This document shows, one piece after another, positions 8,150 to 16,377 of a stretch of 50,166 bases of DNA. Every line of letters begins with the position of its first letter. The first letter of the stretch is position 1. The notes beneath the pieces are model-generated. The model had not been told where the DNA came from. It saw only the letters and a list, made by a program, of their open reading frames with translations, and searched no databases. This DNA is from Methanosarcina sp. 2.H.T.1A.6. GTDB taxonomy: Archaea > Halobacteriota > Methanosarcinia > Methanosarcinales > Methanosarcinaceae. Made by a program: the position numbers and the translations under genes. The DNA lies in contig NZ_JJOY01000002.1 in NCBI RefSeq assembly GCF_000979455.1, forward strand, positions 1 to 50,166. The letters are read 5' to 3'.

Positions 8150-9516
8150 AACCCCAGCTTGCCCGGGTTCAGGATTCCTTTCGGGTCAAGGGCTTTCTTG
8201 ATTGCACGCATTACCTCAAGGGCCGGACCCCATTGGGCTTCCATATACTGGCCGCGGGCAGCCCCCACACCGTGTTCGGAACTTACCGTACCTCCAAGTT
8301 CTATTGCAGTCCTGTGGATCAGATCAGCAGCCCGGTTCAAGCGATCCCACTCGTCCTTATTAAGGACGTCAATGAAAAGGGCAAGGTGCAGGTTTCCGTC
8401 TCCAATATGCCCGTACTTCATGGCAGGCAGGTTAAATTTCTCAGAAATTTCCTGTGCTCTCCTGAGTAGTTCCGGAATCTTCTTTATAGGAACTCCCACG
8501 TCTTCCCCCACATAAATCCTGGTTTTCGTGGGATCAAGGCGGGAAACAGCAGCCCCTACAAGCTTTCTGGCTGCCCAGATATCGGCCATTTCCTTTTCAC
8601 TTTCCGCAAGCTTTATGGAGATGGCAAGGGGAGAACAGACCTCTATAATCTGCTCTGCAGCCTCACGCGCCGAGTTTTCGGTGCCGTCGACCTCGAAAAG
8701 GATTACATCGCCCTCCGAGGGAAGCACAAGTTTCGGATCGTAGCGTTTAAGCACCTGCAGGGAAACCCTGTCAAGGATCTCGCAGGCTGAGGGGATGACC
8801 CCGTTTGAAAAAGTCTTTACAACTGCCTGCCCTGCAATCTCAGCATTTCTAAACGAAGTGATTACAAGTTTCCGGGTCTTGGGAAGAGGCGCGATCTTCA
8901 GGCTGGCTTTAGTGACGATTCCGAGCGTGCCTTCAGAGCCTATAATAAGCTGAGTCAGGTCATAACCTGCAGCGGATTTCAACATTTTTGAGCCTGTGTG
9001 AATGACAGCCCCATCAGCAAGCACCACTTCCAGATCGCGAACATAGTGCCTGGTGGTGCCGTATTTGACACAGCGCATTCCGCTTGCATTATAAGCGATC
9101 ATGCCCCCGATAGTGCACATGGCAGAACTGCCCGGATTAGGGGGAAAGAAAAAGCCGTATGGCTTTAAGGCGTCATTAAGGACATCCTGGATTACTCCCG
9201 GTTCCACGACTATCTGGATGTTGTCAATATCGATTTCAAGAATGCGGTTCATTCCCGACATGTCCAGCACAATGCCCCCTCCAACAGGGACTGCGCCTCC
9301 GGCAAGTCCGGTGCCCGCTCCCCTTGCAGTCACGGGGATTTCATTTTCATAAGCAAGCCTGACAATGCGGCTGACTTCGTCCGTGCTTGTAGGGCGTACC
9401 ACGTAATCAGGCATCCCTTTGACCTGGGATGCGTCAGAAGAATAACAATAAAGTTCAGAAGGCGAGACCGAGAGCCGCTCGCCAACGATTTTTCGAAGCT
9501 CTGCAGTTATATCCAT
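8146..9516 (-). CDS. FAD-linked 2-hydroxyacid dehydrogenase (GlcD/D-lactate dehydrogenase-like)
   Basis: Flavoprotein of the FAD-binding type-4/GlcD family, 456 residues. The FAD domain shows RGAGTGLAGGAVP and GGMIAYNASGMRCVKYG. The C-terminal cap domain shows the metal/substrate signature KYGHIGDGNLH and SEHGVGAARG. It oxidises a 2-hydroxyacid such as D-lactate or glycolate and passes electrons to the Fe-S protein encoded just downstream with a 4-base overlap. The frame is open further upstream to 9636 but that segment is hydrophobic and unlike the family. The ATG at 9516 has GAGGT 7 bases before it and starts at the usual point. A TATATATT element near 9617-9624 on the - strand is a plausible promoter. 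Confidence 0.9.
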   Translation of the reverse strand: MDITAELRKIVGERLSVSPSELYCYSSDASQVKGMPDYVVRPTSTDEVSRIVRLAYENEIPVTARGAGTGLAGGAVPVGGGIVLDMSGMNRILEIDIDNIQIVVEPGVIQDVLNDALKPYGFFFPPNPGSSAMCTIGGMIAYNASGMRCVKYGTTRHYVRDLEVVLADGAVIHTGSKMLKSAAGYDLTQLIIGSEGTLGIVTKASLKIAPLPKTRKLVITSFRNAEIAGQAVVKTFSNGVIPSACEILDRVSLQVLKRYDPKLVLPSEGDVILFEVDGTENSAREAAEQIIEVCSPLAISIKLAESEKEMADIWAARKLVGAAVSRLDPTKTRIYVGEDVGVPIKKIPELLRRAQEISEKFNLPAMKYGHIGDGNLHLALFIDVLNKDEWDRLNRAADLIHRTAIELGGTVSSEHGVGAARGQYMEAQWGPALEVMRAIKKALDPKGILNPGKLGL

Positions 9517-9823
9517 TATAGACCTCAAATCTGGAATTCGGATGTGAAAAATAGAAAGTTCTGCCACAGTTGGGACAGAAATGAGAGATAAGTTGCAGCA
9601 GATAATCAATATTAATAATATATAAGAATATACCATCCTCCTTCCTCCTGAGATCTATTTAAAAAATAGAAGAAAATTGACAGCTTTTCATTAAAGTGAA
9701 GGTAAGGAAAAATATTCAGATTAAAGTGAAGGTAAAGTAAGGAAAAAGAAAGAGAGATAAGAACTTTTTCAGAAAAATGTGCAGGGCAAACCTTTACATC
9801 CTGATAGACATAAGAGGACAAAT
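9517..9823. other. Divergent promoter region, arcS / FAD-Fe-S operon
   Basis: About 300 bp separates the divergent genes. It contains TATATAAG-type AT elements (9617-9627) for the leftward operon and a direct repeat of about 22 bp built on TTAAAGTGAAGGTAA (near 9691-9713 and 9722-9745). Nothing else was recognised. Confidence 0.5.
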
Positions 9824-11701
9824 ATGACACAGTACTTTGAAATAGAAAATAGAGATGGAGCAGCACGTATAGGAAAACTCCTGCTCTCTCCCGAACTCCG
9901 CACTCCCTGTGCCCTGCATACGGCAGCACTAGGAAACCTTGAAAACCCTGGATCTATTGTTGATGCAGGCAGCCTCTGGACTGTTGACCGGAAAGAACTT
10001 GCAGCACGCATAAAGGAAATTCGTGAGAAAACAGGAAAGGGGACTCTCATAATCCTTCCCCATCAGACTTATACGCCTGCCATTCCAACAGAATCACTCA
10101 ATAAAGTAGAAACATTTACTGCCACAAGTGATGGAAATGCTGAAGATGAAGGTCCTACAGGTTCTTTTCTTAGAGCAGAAGGAGAGATTCAGAAGAGCGA
10201 CCTTTACATAATGGAAGGGACAGGGACTCTGGAAAATAACGCTCGACGGTTTCTGGAATCCTTAATAGACCTGAAAAACCAGATCCCTCCGGATACTGCT
10301 CTCTATGCTCCCAACCTGGCCCGTCCTGAAAATGCAGCAATGCTCGCCTACATCGGGATAGATGTTATGGATGATACAAAGGCAGAAATTGCAGCCTATT
10401 CTGACATCTACCTTACAACTGCAGGTAGTTTCTATCTTGACTCACTGGTAGAGTTTCCCTGCAGGTGCAGGGTATGTGCCGCCACAACGCCCGCAGAGCT
10501 TCTAACTCTCCCGAGAGCCGAAAGGGCAAAGCTTCTTTCAGCCCATAACAGAGACGCCCTTGACGCCGAACTTGCTCTTGTCCGCGAAAAAATTAGGGCG
10601 GGGACACTGCGGGAGTACGTGGAAGGACAGTGCAGGGTCAGGCCCTGGCTTACAGCCCTGCTGCGCTTTGGGGATTTCGAATATTCCTACCTTGAAGAAA
10701 GAGTTCCCGCTTTCCGGCAAAACCAGCTCCTTGCAGATACTTCCGAAGCCCTTTCAAGGATCGAAGTGGTCAGGTTTGCACAGCGTGTGCAGGAAAGGTA
10801 TGCACCTCCGGATCTTGATATCCTCCTGCTCCTCCCGTGTGCAGCTAAAAAACCCTATTCAATTTCCCAGTCCCACCAGAAGTTCATCCTTACCCTTGGA
10901 AAATACCGGAAGTTTGTCCACGAGGTAATCATAACCTCACCCCTGGGAATTGTGCCCAGAGAACTCGAATTAACCTACCCGGCAGCCCATTACGATACTG
11001 CGGTTACGGGACACTGGGACGAAGATGAAAAAGCCTGGGTTTCCGGATGCCTTGAAGCCTATCTCTCAAAACACGAGTATAAAACAATAGTTGCCCATGT
11101 GGAAGGGGCATACAGGGAGATCTGTGAAAGGGTAGCTGAAAAACTGGGGATTGACATAGTATATACTGCCGGGGAAAGTCTCACGTCCTATGAGTCTCTT
11201 TCGAACCTGAAAAATACTGTTGAATCTATCTGCATTTCCGAGAATTTCAGCCAGAAAAAACAGAATGCTGAAGAAGAGAAGAAGAATTTCGTAAAGGCGG
11301 TTGCAGGCTATCAATTCGGAGAAGGCGCAGAGTTTCTCTTTTCGGAAGAAGTCGGAAACCCCATGGTTAAAGGCCGTTTCCCGAAGTACCAGCTCTTTAC
11401 CGGGAAAAAACAGCTTGCAACTTTAATCCCGCAGTACGGGATGCTTGCCCTTTCTCCTGAAGGAGCGGAACTGGTACTAAAAAGTGAGAAATATGTGGTA
11501 AAGATTGACGACTTTGTCCCACGCGGTTCCATTCTTGCCCCTGGCGTGCTTGAAGCAGACCCCGAAATACGACCAAATGATGAGGTAATAGTTCTCGGGA
11601 AAAAAGCTCTCTGTGTAGGAAGGGCTATGATGAGCGGGAGAGAAATGGAAGAATCAGGCAGAGGTGTTGCTGTAGACGTCCGGCATGTTAAAAAACTTTA
11701 A
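9824..11701 (+). CDS. arcS: Archaeosine synthase ArcS
   Basis: tRNA-modifying enzyme that acts on preQ0 at position 15 of archaeal tRNA, after TgtA, on the way to archaeosine. The diagnostic motif PC-x3-KPY-x2-S-x2-H is present exactly (PCAAKKPYSISQSH, residues 338-351). The N-terminal half is a degenerate TGT-like barrel, and the last ~85 residues form a PUA RNA-binding domain (GMLALSPEGAELV, FVPRGSILAPGV, DEVIV). In many Euryarchaeota ArcS works with the radical SAM protein RaSEA, for which I see no gene here. The frame extends up to 9779, but the ATG at 9824 has GAGG six bases before it and begins at the family start. A 15-bp tandem repeat begins at its stop codon. Confidence 0.92.
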   Translation: MTQYFEIENRDGAARIGKLLLSPELRTPCALHTAALGNLENPGSIVDAGSLWTVDRKELAARIKEIREKTGKGTLIILPHQTYTPAIPTESLNKVETFTATSDGNAEDEGPTGSFLRAEGEIQKSDLYIMEGTGTLENNARRFLESLIDLKNQIPPDTALYAPNLARPENAAMLAYIGIDVMDDTKAEIAAYSDIYLTTAGSFYLDSLVEFPCRCRVCAATTPAELLTLPRAERAKLLSAHNRDALDAELALVREKIRAGTLREYVEGQCRVRPWLTALLRFGDFEYSYLEERVPAFRQNQLLADTSEALSRIEVVRFAQRVQERYAPPDLDILLLLPCAAKKPYSISQSHQKFILTLGKYRKFVHEVIITSPLGIVPRELELTYPAAHYDTAVTGHWDEDEKAWVSGCLEAYLSKHEYKTIVAHVEGAYREICERVAEKLGIDIVYTAGESLTSYESLSNLKNTVESICISENFSQKKQNAEEEKKNFVKAVAGYQFGEGAEFLFSEEVGNPMVKGRFPKYQLFTGKKQLATLIPQYGMLALSPEGAELVLKSEKYVVKIDDFVPRGSILAPGVLEADPEIRPNDEVIVLGKKALCVGRAMMSGREMEESGRGVAVDVRHVKKL

Positions 11702-11755
11702 ACCTGAAAACTTTAAACCTGAAAACTTTAAACCTGAAAACTTTAAATCTGAAGA
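11696..11755. repeat. 15-bp tandem repeat at the arcS stop codon
   Basis: Four units of CTTTAAACCTGAAAA, the last diverged, with a scattered copy at 11763-11782. The first unit contains the arcS stop codon. It is a 3' UTR microsatellite-like expansion with no spacer sequences. Confidence 0.8.
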
Positions 11756-11930
11756 CCTTGGGGCTGAAAACTTTAAAGCTGATTATCTAGCCTGATTTTC
11801 AGCCCGGTAAAACATTACAGAAGCGCGGAGCCTGCGCCAAAAAAAGATATTCCTGAATAGAAAATATATAGAACAGAAAGCCATACAGGCTTCCTTGAGA
11901 GAGTTGGTCTTCCCTCGAAGAAGTAATAAA

Positions 11931-12485
11931 ATGGCAGGAATATATAATGATATTATGATAAGACGTTTCACACCTGAGGACTTCCAGGAAATAGTCGAAA
12001 TTGAAGAAGAGGCTTTTTCGGAACATAATTCCCTGGTGTATATGAACTTTTACGAAATGGTTGGAGACGGCTTCCTTGTTGCGGAACATGATAGAAAAGT
12101 AGTAGGGTATGTAGTGGGCTACCGTTCCGCGGAAAACGAAGGGCATATTTTTTCCGTTGGCGTAAAAAAAGAATATCGGGGAAGGGGAATAGGCACGGAA
12201 CTTATTCATGCCATATGTGACGTTTTTGTTGCAAACGGGCTTAGATACGCGAGACTGGAAGTAAGAAACAGTAACACTGACGCACAAAAATTATACAGAT
12301 CGATAGGATTCGTATCCTGCTGGACTGAAAAAAAGTATTATTCAGATGGAGAAGACGGTATGGTTATGAAAATGCATCTGCACCCATACCGCCTCTTGAT
12401 CTCAAAACAAAAATATCTCGAACCCATATTATCGAACAACGAACTCTTTACTACAATCAAGGGCCCTATCAGTTATTACCGATGA
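11931..12485 (+). CDS. GNAT family N-acetyltransferase (RimI-like)
   Basis: Acetyl-CoA-dependent N-acetyltransferase. The acetyl-CoA-binding motif A is seen as VKKEYRGRGIGTELI, followed by the conserved LEVRNSNTDAQKLYRSIGF of RimI/Ard1-type enzymes, which acetylate protein N-termini. Length about 184. The last 30 residues after MKMHLH are an unusual tail running into the convergent gene by 17 bp. The frame is open from a TTG at 11895. The ATGs at 11931 and 11955 are both plausible, and neither has a strong ribosome site. The substrate is not identifiable, though a RimI-type role in ribosomal or other protein acetylation is the usual assignment. Confidence 0.85.
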   Translation: MAGIYNDIMIRRFTPEDFQEIVEIEEEAFSEHNSLVYMNFYEMVGDGFLVAEHDRKVVGYVVGYRSAENEGHIFSVGVKKEYRGRGIGTELIHAICDVFVANGLRYARLEVRNSNTDAQKLYRSIGFVSCWTEKKYYSDGEDGMVMKMHLHPYRLLISKQKYLEPILSNNELFTTIKGPISYYR

Positions 12486-12747
12486 GCTTAATGACGGAAT
12501 TCAAAGAATCTCTCATATGGGTAGACGCTTCCTCGAAGATAGGGTCATCCCGTGACATGAGAGTGGCAAGCTCGCCTCCCAAAATAAAAATTGCGCGCTT
12601 GTGATCCGCCTTGCTCCTGTGGATGTGGACGGGGCTTATCGATAAAGCCTTGTAGTCATCGAACTCGTGCGTTACACCGTGCCTCTCAAAGTATCTTTTC
12701 ATTTGAGCCATATATGTGTGCAGTTGTATCAGTTCTTCCTTGTGCAT
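12469..12747 (-). CDS. UPF0058 family protein
   Basis: A 92-residue archaeal protein of the UPF0058 family, recognised from MHKEELIQLHTYMAQMKRYFE at the N-terminus and the KADHKRAIFILGGELA segment. Its function is unknown. It is predicted to be a small soluble helical protein. AGGTCT lies 9-14 bases before the ATG. Its 3' end overlaps the 3' end of the GNAT gene by 17 bp in a convergent arrangement, so transcription of the two may interfere. The family is restricted to Archaea, which supports the taxonomic call. Confidence 0.85.
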   Translation of the reverse strand: MHKEELIQLHTYMAQMKRYFERHGVTHEFDDYKALSISPVHIHRSKADHKRAIFILGGELATLMSRDDPIFEEASTHMRDSLNSVIKLIGNN

Positions 12748-12975
12748 AGCGAACAGACCTACAATTTTTCAATTAAACACCTACAATTTTACAAGATCAA
12801 TTAAATATTATCTTGAACCGAATAAAAGAATTACCCGAGGAAATTTGTTTCCTAGTTTTTGTTAATAAATTTTTTCATATAATGTAAATGATAAATGATG
12901 AAGAATTGTAGGATAGAGTGTGAATTTTAGTAATATAGTGTGAATCCATGCCAAATCGTAGTGATTTCCCCGGAG

Positions 12976-12986
12976 ATATATATAAA
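12976..12986 (+). promoter_or_regulatory. TATA box for a possible small gene
   Basis: ATATATATAAA reads rightward, against both neighbouring genes, so it cannot serve them. It would start a transcript near 13008, about 38 bases before the 22-codon frame. CCGG immediately upstream is not a classical BRE. Confidence 0.5.
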
Positions 12987-13045
12987 TGATACACATAAAA
13001 TAAGAACAGTGAAATAATTAGTTCCTGACCAGGAGAATATACTCA

Positions 13046-13114
13046 ATGGCATATATTTATTGGAATTATTTTTGGGTACGGTACCCTATTTTCAGGGAAA
13101 AATTGACTCTATGA
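13046..13114 (+). CDS. Candidate 22-residue small protein
   Basis: ATG at 13046 is preceded by AGGAGA (13031-13036) and a TATA box at 12976-12986, giving a complete small expression unit. The peptide begins MAYIYWNYFWVRYP and ends REKLTL, so it is rich in aromatic residues with a basic C-terminal part and could associate with a membrane or another protein. The sequence GGGTAC-G-GTACCC (13074-13086) inside it is a palindrome and might be the real selected feature. Small proteins of this size are known from Methanosarcina, but I cannot match this one to any of them. Confidence 0.4.
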   Translation: MAYIYWNYFWVRYPIFREKLTL

Positions 13115-13199
13115 AGAAAAACAGACGTAAATAAACGATTTTTTTAAAACAACAAGAAAAGAAATAAAAAAGATGAAGAAAGGAAGTAAAAAGACCTGC

Positions 13200-14756
13200 T
13201 CAGAGCATGTTGGAGGTCATAACTTCCATATCTGCAGGAACTTTAGCAAGATTTCCGATTTTTACCCCTACAAGATTCTTGATTGCATTACTAGAAGCAA
13301 TATCAACGAGCCTCTGAGTAATTACACCATCAAAAATTACACTTTTCACATTGTCTTTGTAGGTTTTTAACCTGCTTGCAAGGTCTCTGACTGCCATTTC
13401 CTCTATTACCCGGTCTTCAGAGTCCAGAATCCTTGCCGTCAATGTTCCTTTAAGGGCGTCTACATGCGGTCTGAACCTCACCGCTTCAGGAGAGAGAGGA
13501 GTCGGAGCCTGTCTGGCAGGAGCGGGTGAAACCCTTACGGCCTCTCCACCAGGAACTTTCACAGCTGAAACCTTCTCAGCTGAAACCTTCTCAGCTGAGG
13601 CCTTTCCTCTGGAAACCCTGGTGACTGGAACTGCTCTTGCTATAACTGGCTTTGAGACAGTCTTTCTTGCCTCAACTCTTTCTACCGTTGCATGAGTTTT
13701 TTCAGAGGGCCTTTCTGGAACTTTTTCCGAAGTTTTCTCAGAAGCCGCCACTTCCATTTCTTCAGGGGATTCCTCTTCGTAAACGTCTGTCTTTGAGGAT
13801 ACCCTGTGAACTTTCACACGTTTGTGTAACTTCTTCTCCGCAATTCTGGGAGCAACTTCAGGTGCTCTTATCTTTCTCTTGGAAATGTGTTCCAGCCTGC
13901 AGGCACTATCTTCAGTTTCTTTTTCCTGGATTCCGTATTTCTCAATAATCTGTTCCACTGGAACTTTTCGGCGCAAAGACCTGATTATTTCTTTCTGGAC
14001 AAGATCTTCTACACCCTTGCCATCTGGAGCGCGGGCAACATAGTCGATATCTGCCACCTGCAGGAGTTCACGTATAATGAGTTCTCCACCCCGATCTCCG
14101 TCAGTAAAAGCAGTTACAGTTTTCTTTTTAGTAAGTTCAGCGACCTCAGGTGGAATGTTAGTTCCGCCCACGCAGATGGTGTTCTTTATACCATAGCGAA
14201 GCAGGGTCAGGATGTCAGCCCTTCCTTCAACAATAATGATAGCGTCCGAGTTGAGTACGTTCGGCCCGCAGGGTATCCTTGACTTGCCATAATAAGTCAG
14301 TTCGTCAACCCTTACGGACTGCCGGACTTCGTCAGCAAGTTCCTGAGATTCGGGCACAGTCTCATCGAACATTTTCGTGAAGATGAGTTTTGCCCTTTCA
14401 ATAATTTTTTTGCGCTTTACAGCCCTTACATCTTCGACCTGGAAAACCTCAATTTTGGCACTGCAAGGACCTACCCTGTCAATGGTTTCCAGAGATGCTG
14501 CAAGAATCGACGTCTCTACTTTATCAAGGCTCGAAGGAACAAAGATATTTCCTTTGGTTTTTCCACCTTTGGCGGTAACCATTACCTCGATCCTGCCGAT
14601 CCTTCCGGTCTTCTGCAGATCACGCAGATCAAGATCGGCTCCAAGCAACCCTTCGGTCTGACCAAAAATTGCGCCTACGATATCAGGACGCTCAATTACC
14701 CCATCAGCATTGATTTTAGAATGAATAATGTATTTTGTAGTATCAGTATTTTGCAT
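13200..14756 (-). CDS. dnaG: Archaeal DnaG-type primase/exosome-associated protein
   Basis: Archaeal DnaG, recognised from [20 protein letters not shown], the DGDRGGELI of the TOPRIM domain and [13 protein letters not shown] with its catalytic Glu. Archaeal DnaG has primase activity in vitro and is also a poly(A)-binding subunit of the exosome, so its job may be RNA degradation, replication, or both. The core (about residues 1-260) is followed by a ~160-residue linker rich in Val, Lys, Glu, Ala and Pro with repeats of the type SAEKV, then a conserved C-terminal domain (about 425-518). GGGAGA lies 6-11 bases before the ATG. The tandem repeat at 14796-14865 carries its likely TATA box. Confidence 0.95.
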   Translation of the reverse strand: MQNTDTTKYIIHSKINADGVIERPDIVGAIFGQTEGLLGADLDLRDLQKTGRIGRIEVMVTAKGGKTKGNIFVPSSLDKVETSILAASLETIDRVGPCSAKIEVFQVEDVRAVKRKKIIERAKLIFTKMFDETVPESQELADEVRQSVRVDELTYYGKSRIPCGPNVLNSDAIIIVEGRADILTLLRYGIKNTICVGGTNIPPEVAELTKKKTVTAFTDGDRGGELIIRELLQVADIDYVARAPDGKGVEDLVQKEIIRSLRRKVPVEQIIEKYGIQEKETEDSACRLEHISKRKIRAPEVAPRIAEKKLHKRVKVHRVSSKTDVYEEESPEEMEVAASEKTSEKVPERPSEKTHATVERVEARKTVSKPVIARAVPVTRVSRGKASAEKVSAEKVSAVKVPGGEAVRVSPAPARQAPTPLSPEAVRFRPHVDALKGTLTARILDSEDRVIEEMAVRDLASRLKTYKDNVKSVIFDGVITQRLVDIASSNAIKNLVGVKIGNLAKVPADMEVMTSNML

Positions 14757-14795
14757 GTGAATTCTCCCAAACTATTATAAAGAATTATCATGAAA

Positions 14796-14865
14796 GATGT
14801 ATTATAAACAATGTATTACGAACGATGTATTACGAACGATGTATTACGAACGATGTATTACGAAC
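14796..14865. repeat. 14-bp tandem repeat containing the dnaG promoter
   Basis: Five copies of GATGTATTACGAAC, the first diverged to GATGTATTATAAAC. Read on the - strand, the diverged copy gives TTTATAAT, a TATA box about 50 bp before the dnaG ATG and about 23 bp before a likely start site. The other four copies lie upstream of it, where activator or BRE contacts would be made. Confidence 0.75.
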
Positions 14866-16037
14866 GTTTTTTCTTTGGTGATTATTTTAATTAATCGACG
14901 GGAAATCACCCTTAACACCCGAACAATTCCGGCATACAATTCTTTTTCCGTCTTCAGGCTCATAGTACTTTTCTGGTAGTACAAACCTATCCTCTATATC
15001 CTGGAAACGTACTGGATACCATAAAGGGCCAGAAAATGCAAAAATAGTAGTAAAAATCAGATTTAAAACCAGATCAGAGATAATACACCCTTGAAAAGAC
15101 AGATTTCATAATTGAGGATTACTATGAACCCTATGAACCGGAAAGAGGAGTTCCGAACCTGCCTGCAACTGCCTGTTGCGCTTATGCCAGGATAATTAAA
15201 CCGGCGGAATACTTCCTGACTGTTGCTTGATGAAATCTTACCTGCAAGGCAAATCGCCAGATAAGTACCAGCCTGGTTTTAAAGCTCTCAAAGATAGAGC
15301 TATTCCTGATTTTCGACCAAAGTATAACAGTATACCTCCACAATATCCACGGAGGCTTTTTGCATCTGCCCGAAAATATTTGCCCTAACATAAGCTTATT
15401 GATGGATCTGAAATAACTCTCAGAATCCCAAGTCAAATAATGTGTTTACCATTCAATATACCTGATAACTGAAGACTTCCAGAGATATTCCCAGAGATGG
15501 GATAAACCTGAGGCGTGAGCAGCTAGAGTGTGCCAGACGCCTTTTTGATTAAACAAGTATCCCTAAACGATAAGTGGTAAAGCAGTGAATGAAATGCATC
15601 AGGTTTATTGAAAGCACTTTTTGACTATTACTTCATGGGTGATAAGTATAAGGTTTATTTTTGGACTGAATGGTATTAGCCCTGAATTGGTAACATGTAT
15701 AATCTGAAATTTCTATTAAGTTTGCATACGTTTAGTTACGTAAGATTCTTTACGAATCCGGTAGGTGATGAATGGATGAAGTAATTAATTTATGATATGA
15801 CCTGACAGAACAGCTCCCGCCCGCCTTAAAGCAACTTCGGAGAAACAGGAATCCTGTATGTCACATGTCTTAAATTCATATGTTTAATGCCTGCAGGCTT
15901 TAAGAACTTTGTGGTTATTTAAAAGGTTAGTTAACCCTGAATTATTTTAATTCATTCTTGATAAATTTAAGGATAATGACATCTGGAAATGTTCTCAAAA
16001 TTCATAAAAAAGAGTTAATTAGAAAAATTTAGAAAAG
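14866..16037. other. Gene-poor stretch, possible degraded sequence
   Basis: About 1.2 kb with no gene I can support. Short frames exist on both strands (for example 15182-15436 on - and a 52-codon frame from 15230 on +) but lack ribosome sites and recognisable motifs. Base composition in 15100-15560 is closer to coding DNA than the AT-rich flanks, so this could be the eroded remains of a gene. No inverted repeats or target duplications of an insertion sequence were seen. Confidence 0.4.
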
Positions 16038-16048
16038 TATATATAAAA
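16038..16048 (+). promoter_or_regulatory. TATA box of candidate small RNA
   Basis: TATATATAAAA places a start site about 25 bp downstream at 16066-16070, exactly where a 12-bp inverted repeat begins. No coding gene follows for about 310 bp. Confidence 0.6.
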
Positions 16049-16067
16049 CAAAGAACGTCTAAAAATT

Positions 16068-16165
16068 TGAACGAGCGAGACAAATACACTGTTTTATGTA
16101 TTAACCCCCCCACTCCCAACTCGCTCGTTCACCCCCCCCATAAAATCATTATCTTTCTCTTTTGT
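16068..16165 (+). ncRNA. Candidate C-rich small regulatory RNA
   Basis: TGAACGAGCGAG (16068-16079) pairs perfectly with CTCGCTCGTTCA (16120-16131). Within the 40-base loop, AATACA (16083-16088) and TGTATT (16097-16102) form a second hairpin, leaving CCCCCCCACTCCC single-stranded. A second run of eight C follows the outer stem (16132-16139), and then a T-rich tail (16148-16170) that could terminate transcription. The promoter fits the stem start to within a few bases. Exposed C runs are complementary to G-rich ribosome-binding sites, the mode of action reported for some Methanosarcina small RNAs that mask translation starts. Identity with a named RNA is not claimed. Confidence 0.6.
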
Positions 16166-16377
16166 TTTCTGGAAAACACCTTCAAATGGATATTTTCAGG
16201 AAAGATGTTCGATTAAACTTAATTTATAGGACATTGAAGGACACTTAAAGTCTTTCCAGATCATCTGAAATCCCCCCAGGTACTGAAGACGCTCCGGATG
16301 TTGAAGGCTCTCCGGATGTTGAAGGTTCTTTTCCTTTTAAAAACCTATAATAGGCGCGAAACACCATTATAAAAAGC
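16166..16377. other. Intergenic region before the flavoprotein gene
   Basis: It contains a direct repeat CTCCGGATGTTGAAGG (two copies, about 16290-16326) and an AT-rich CATTATAAAAAG element just before the next ATG. No gene. Confidence 0.5.

Larger units (their letters stand above)
12748..13199. other. Intergenic region with candidate small gene
   Basis: About 450 bp between two leftward genes. It holds a short direct repeat (TAGAGTGTGAATT / TATAGTGTGAATC, about 12914-12945), a strong rightward TATA box (12976-12986) and the small open frame described separately. The remainder is AT-rich with no further recognisable content. Confidence 0.5.

Noticed and set aside
15182-15436. 84-codon frame on the - strand
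   Set aside because: No ribosome site, no recognisable motif, and other frames over the same segment are equally open. Treated as degraded or non-coding.
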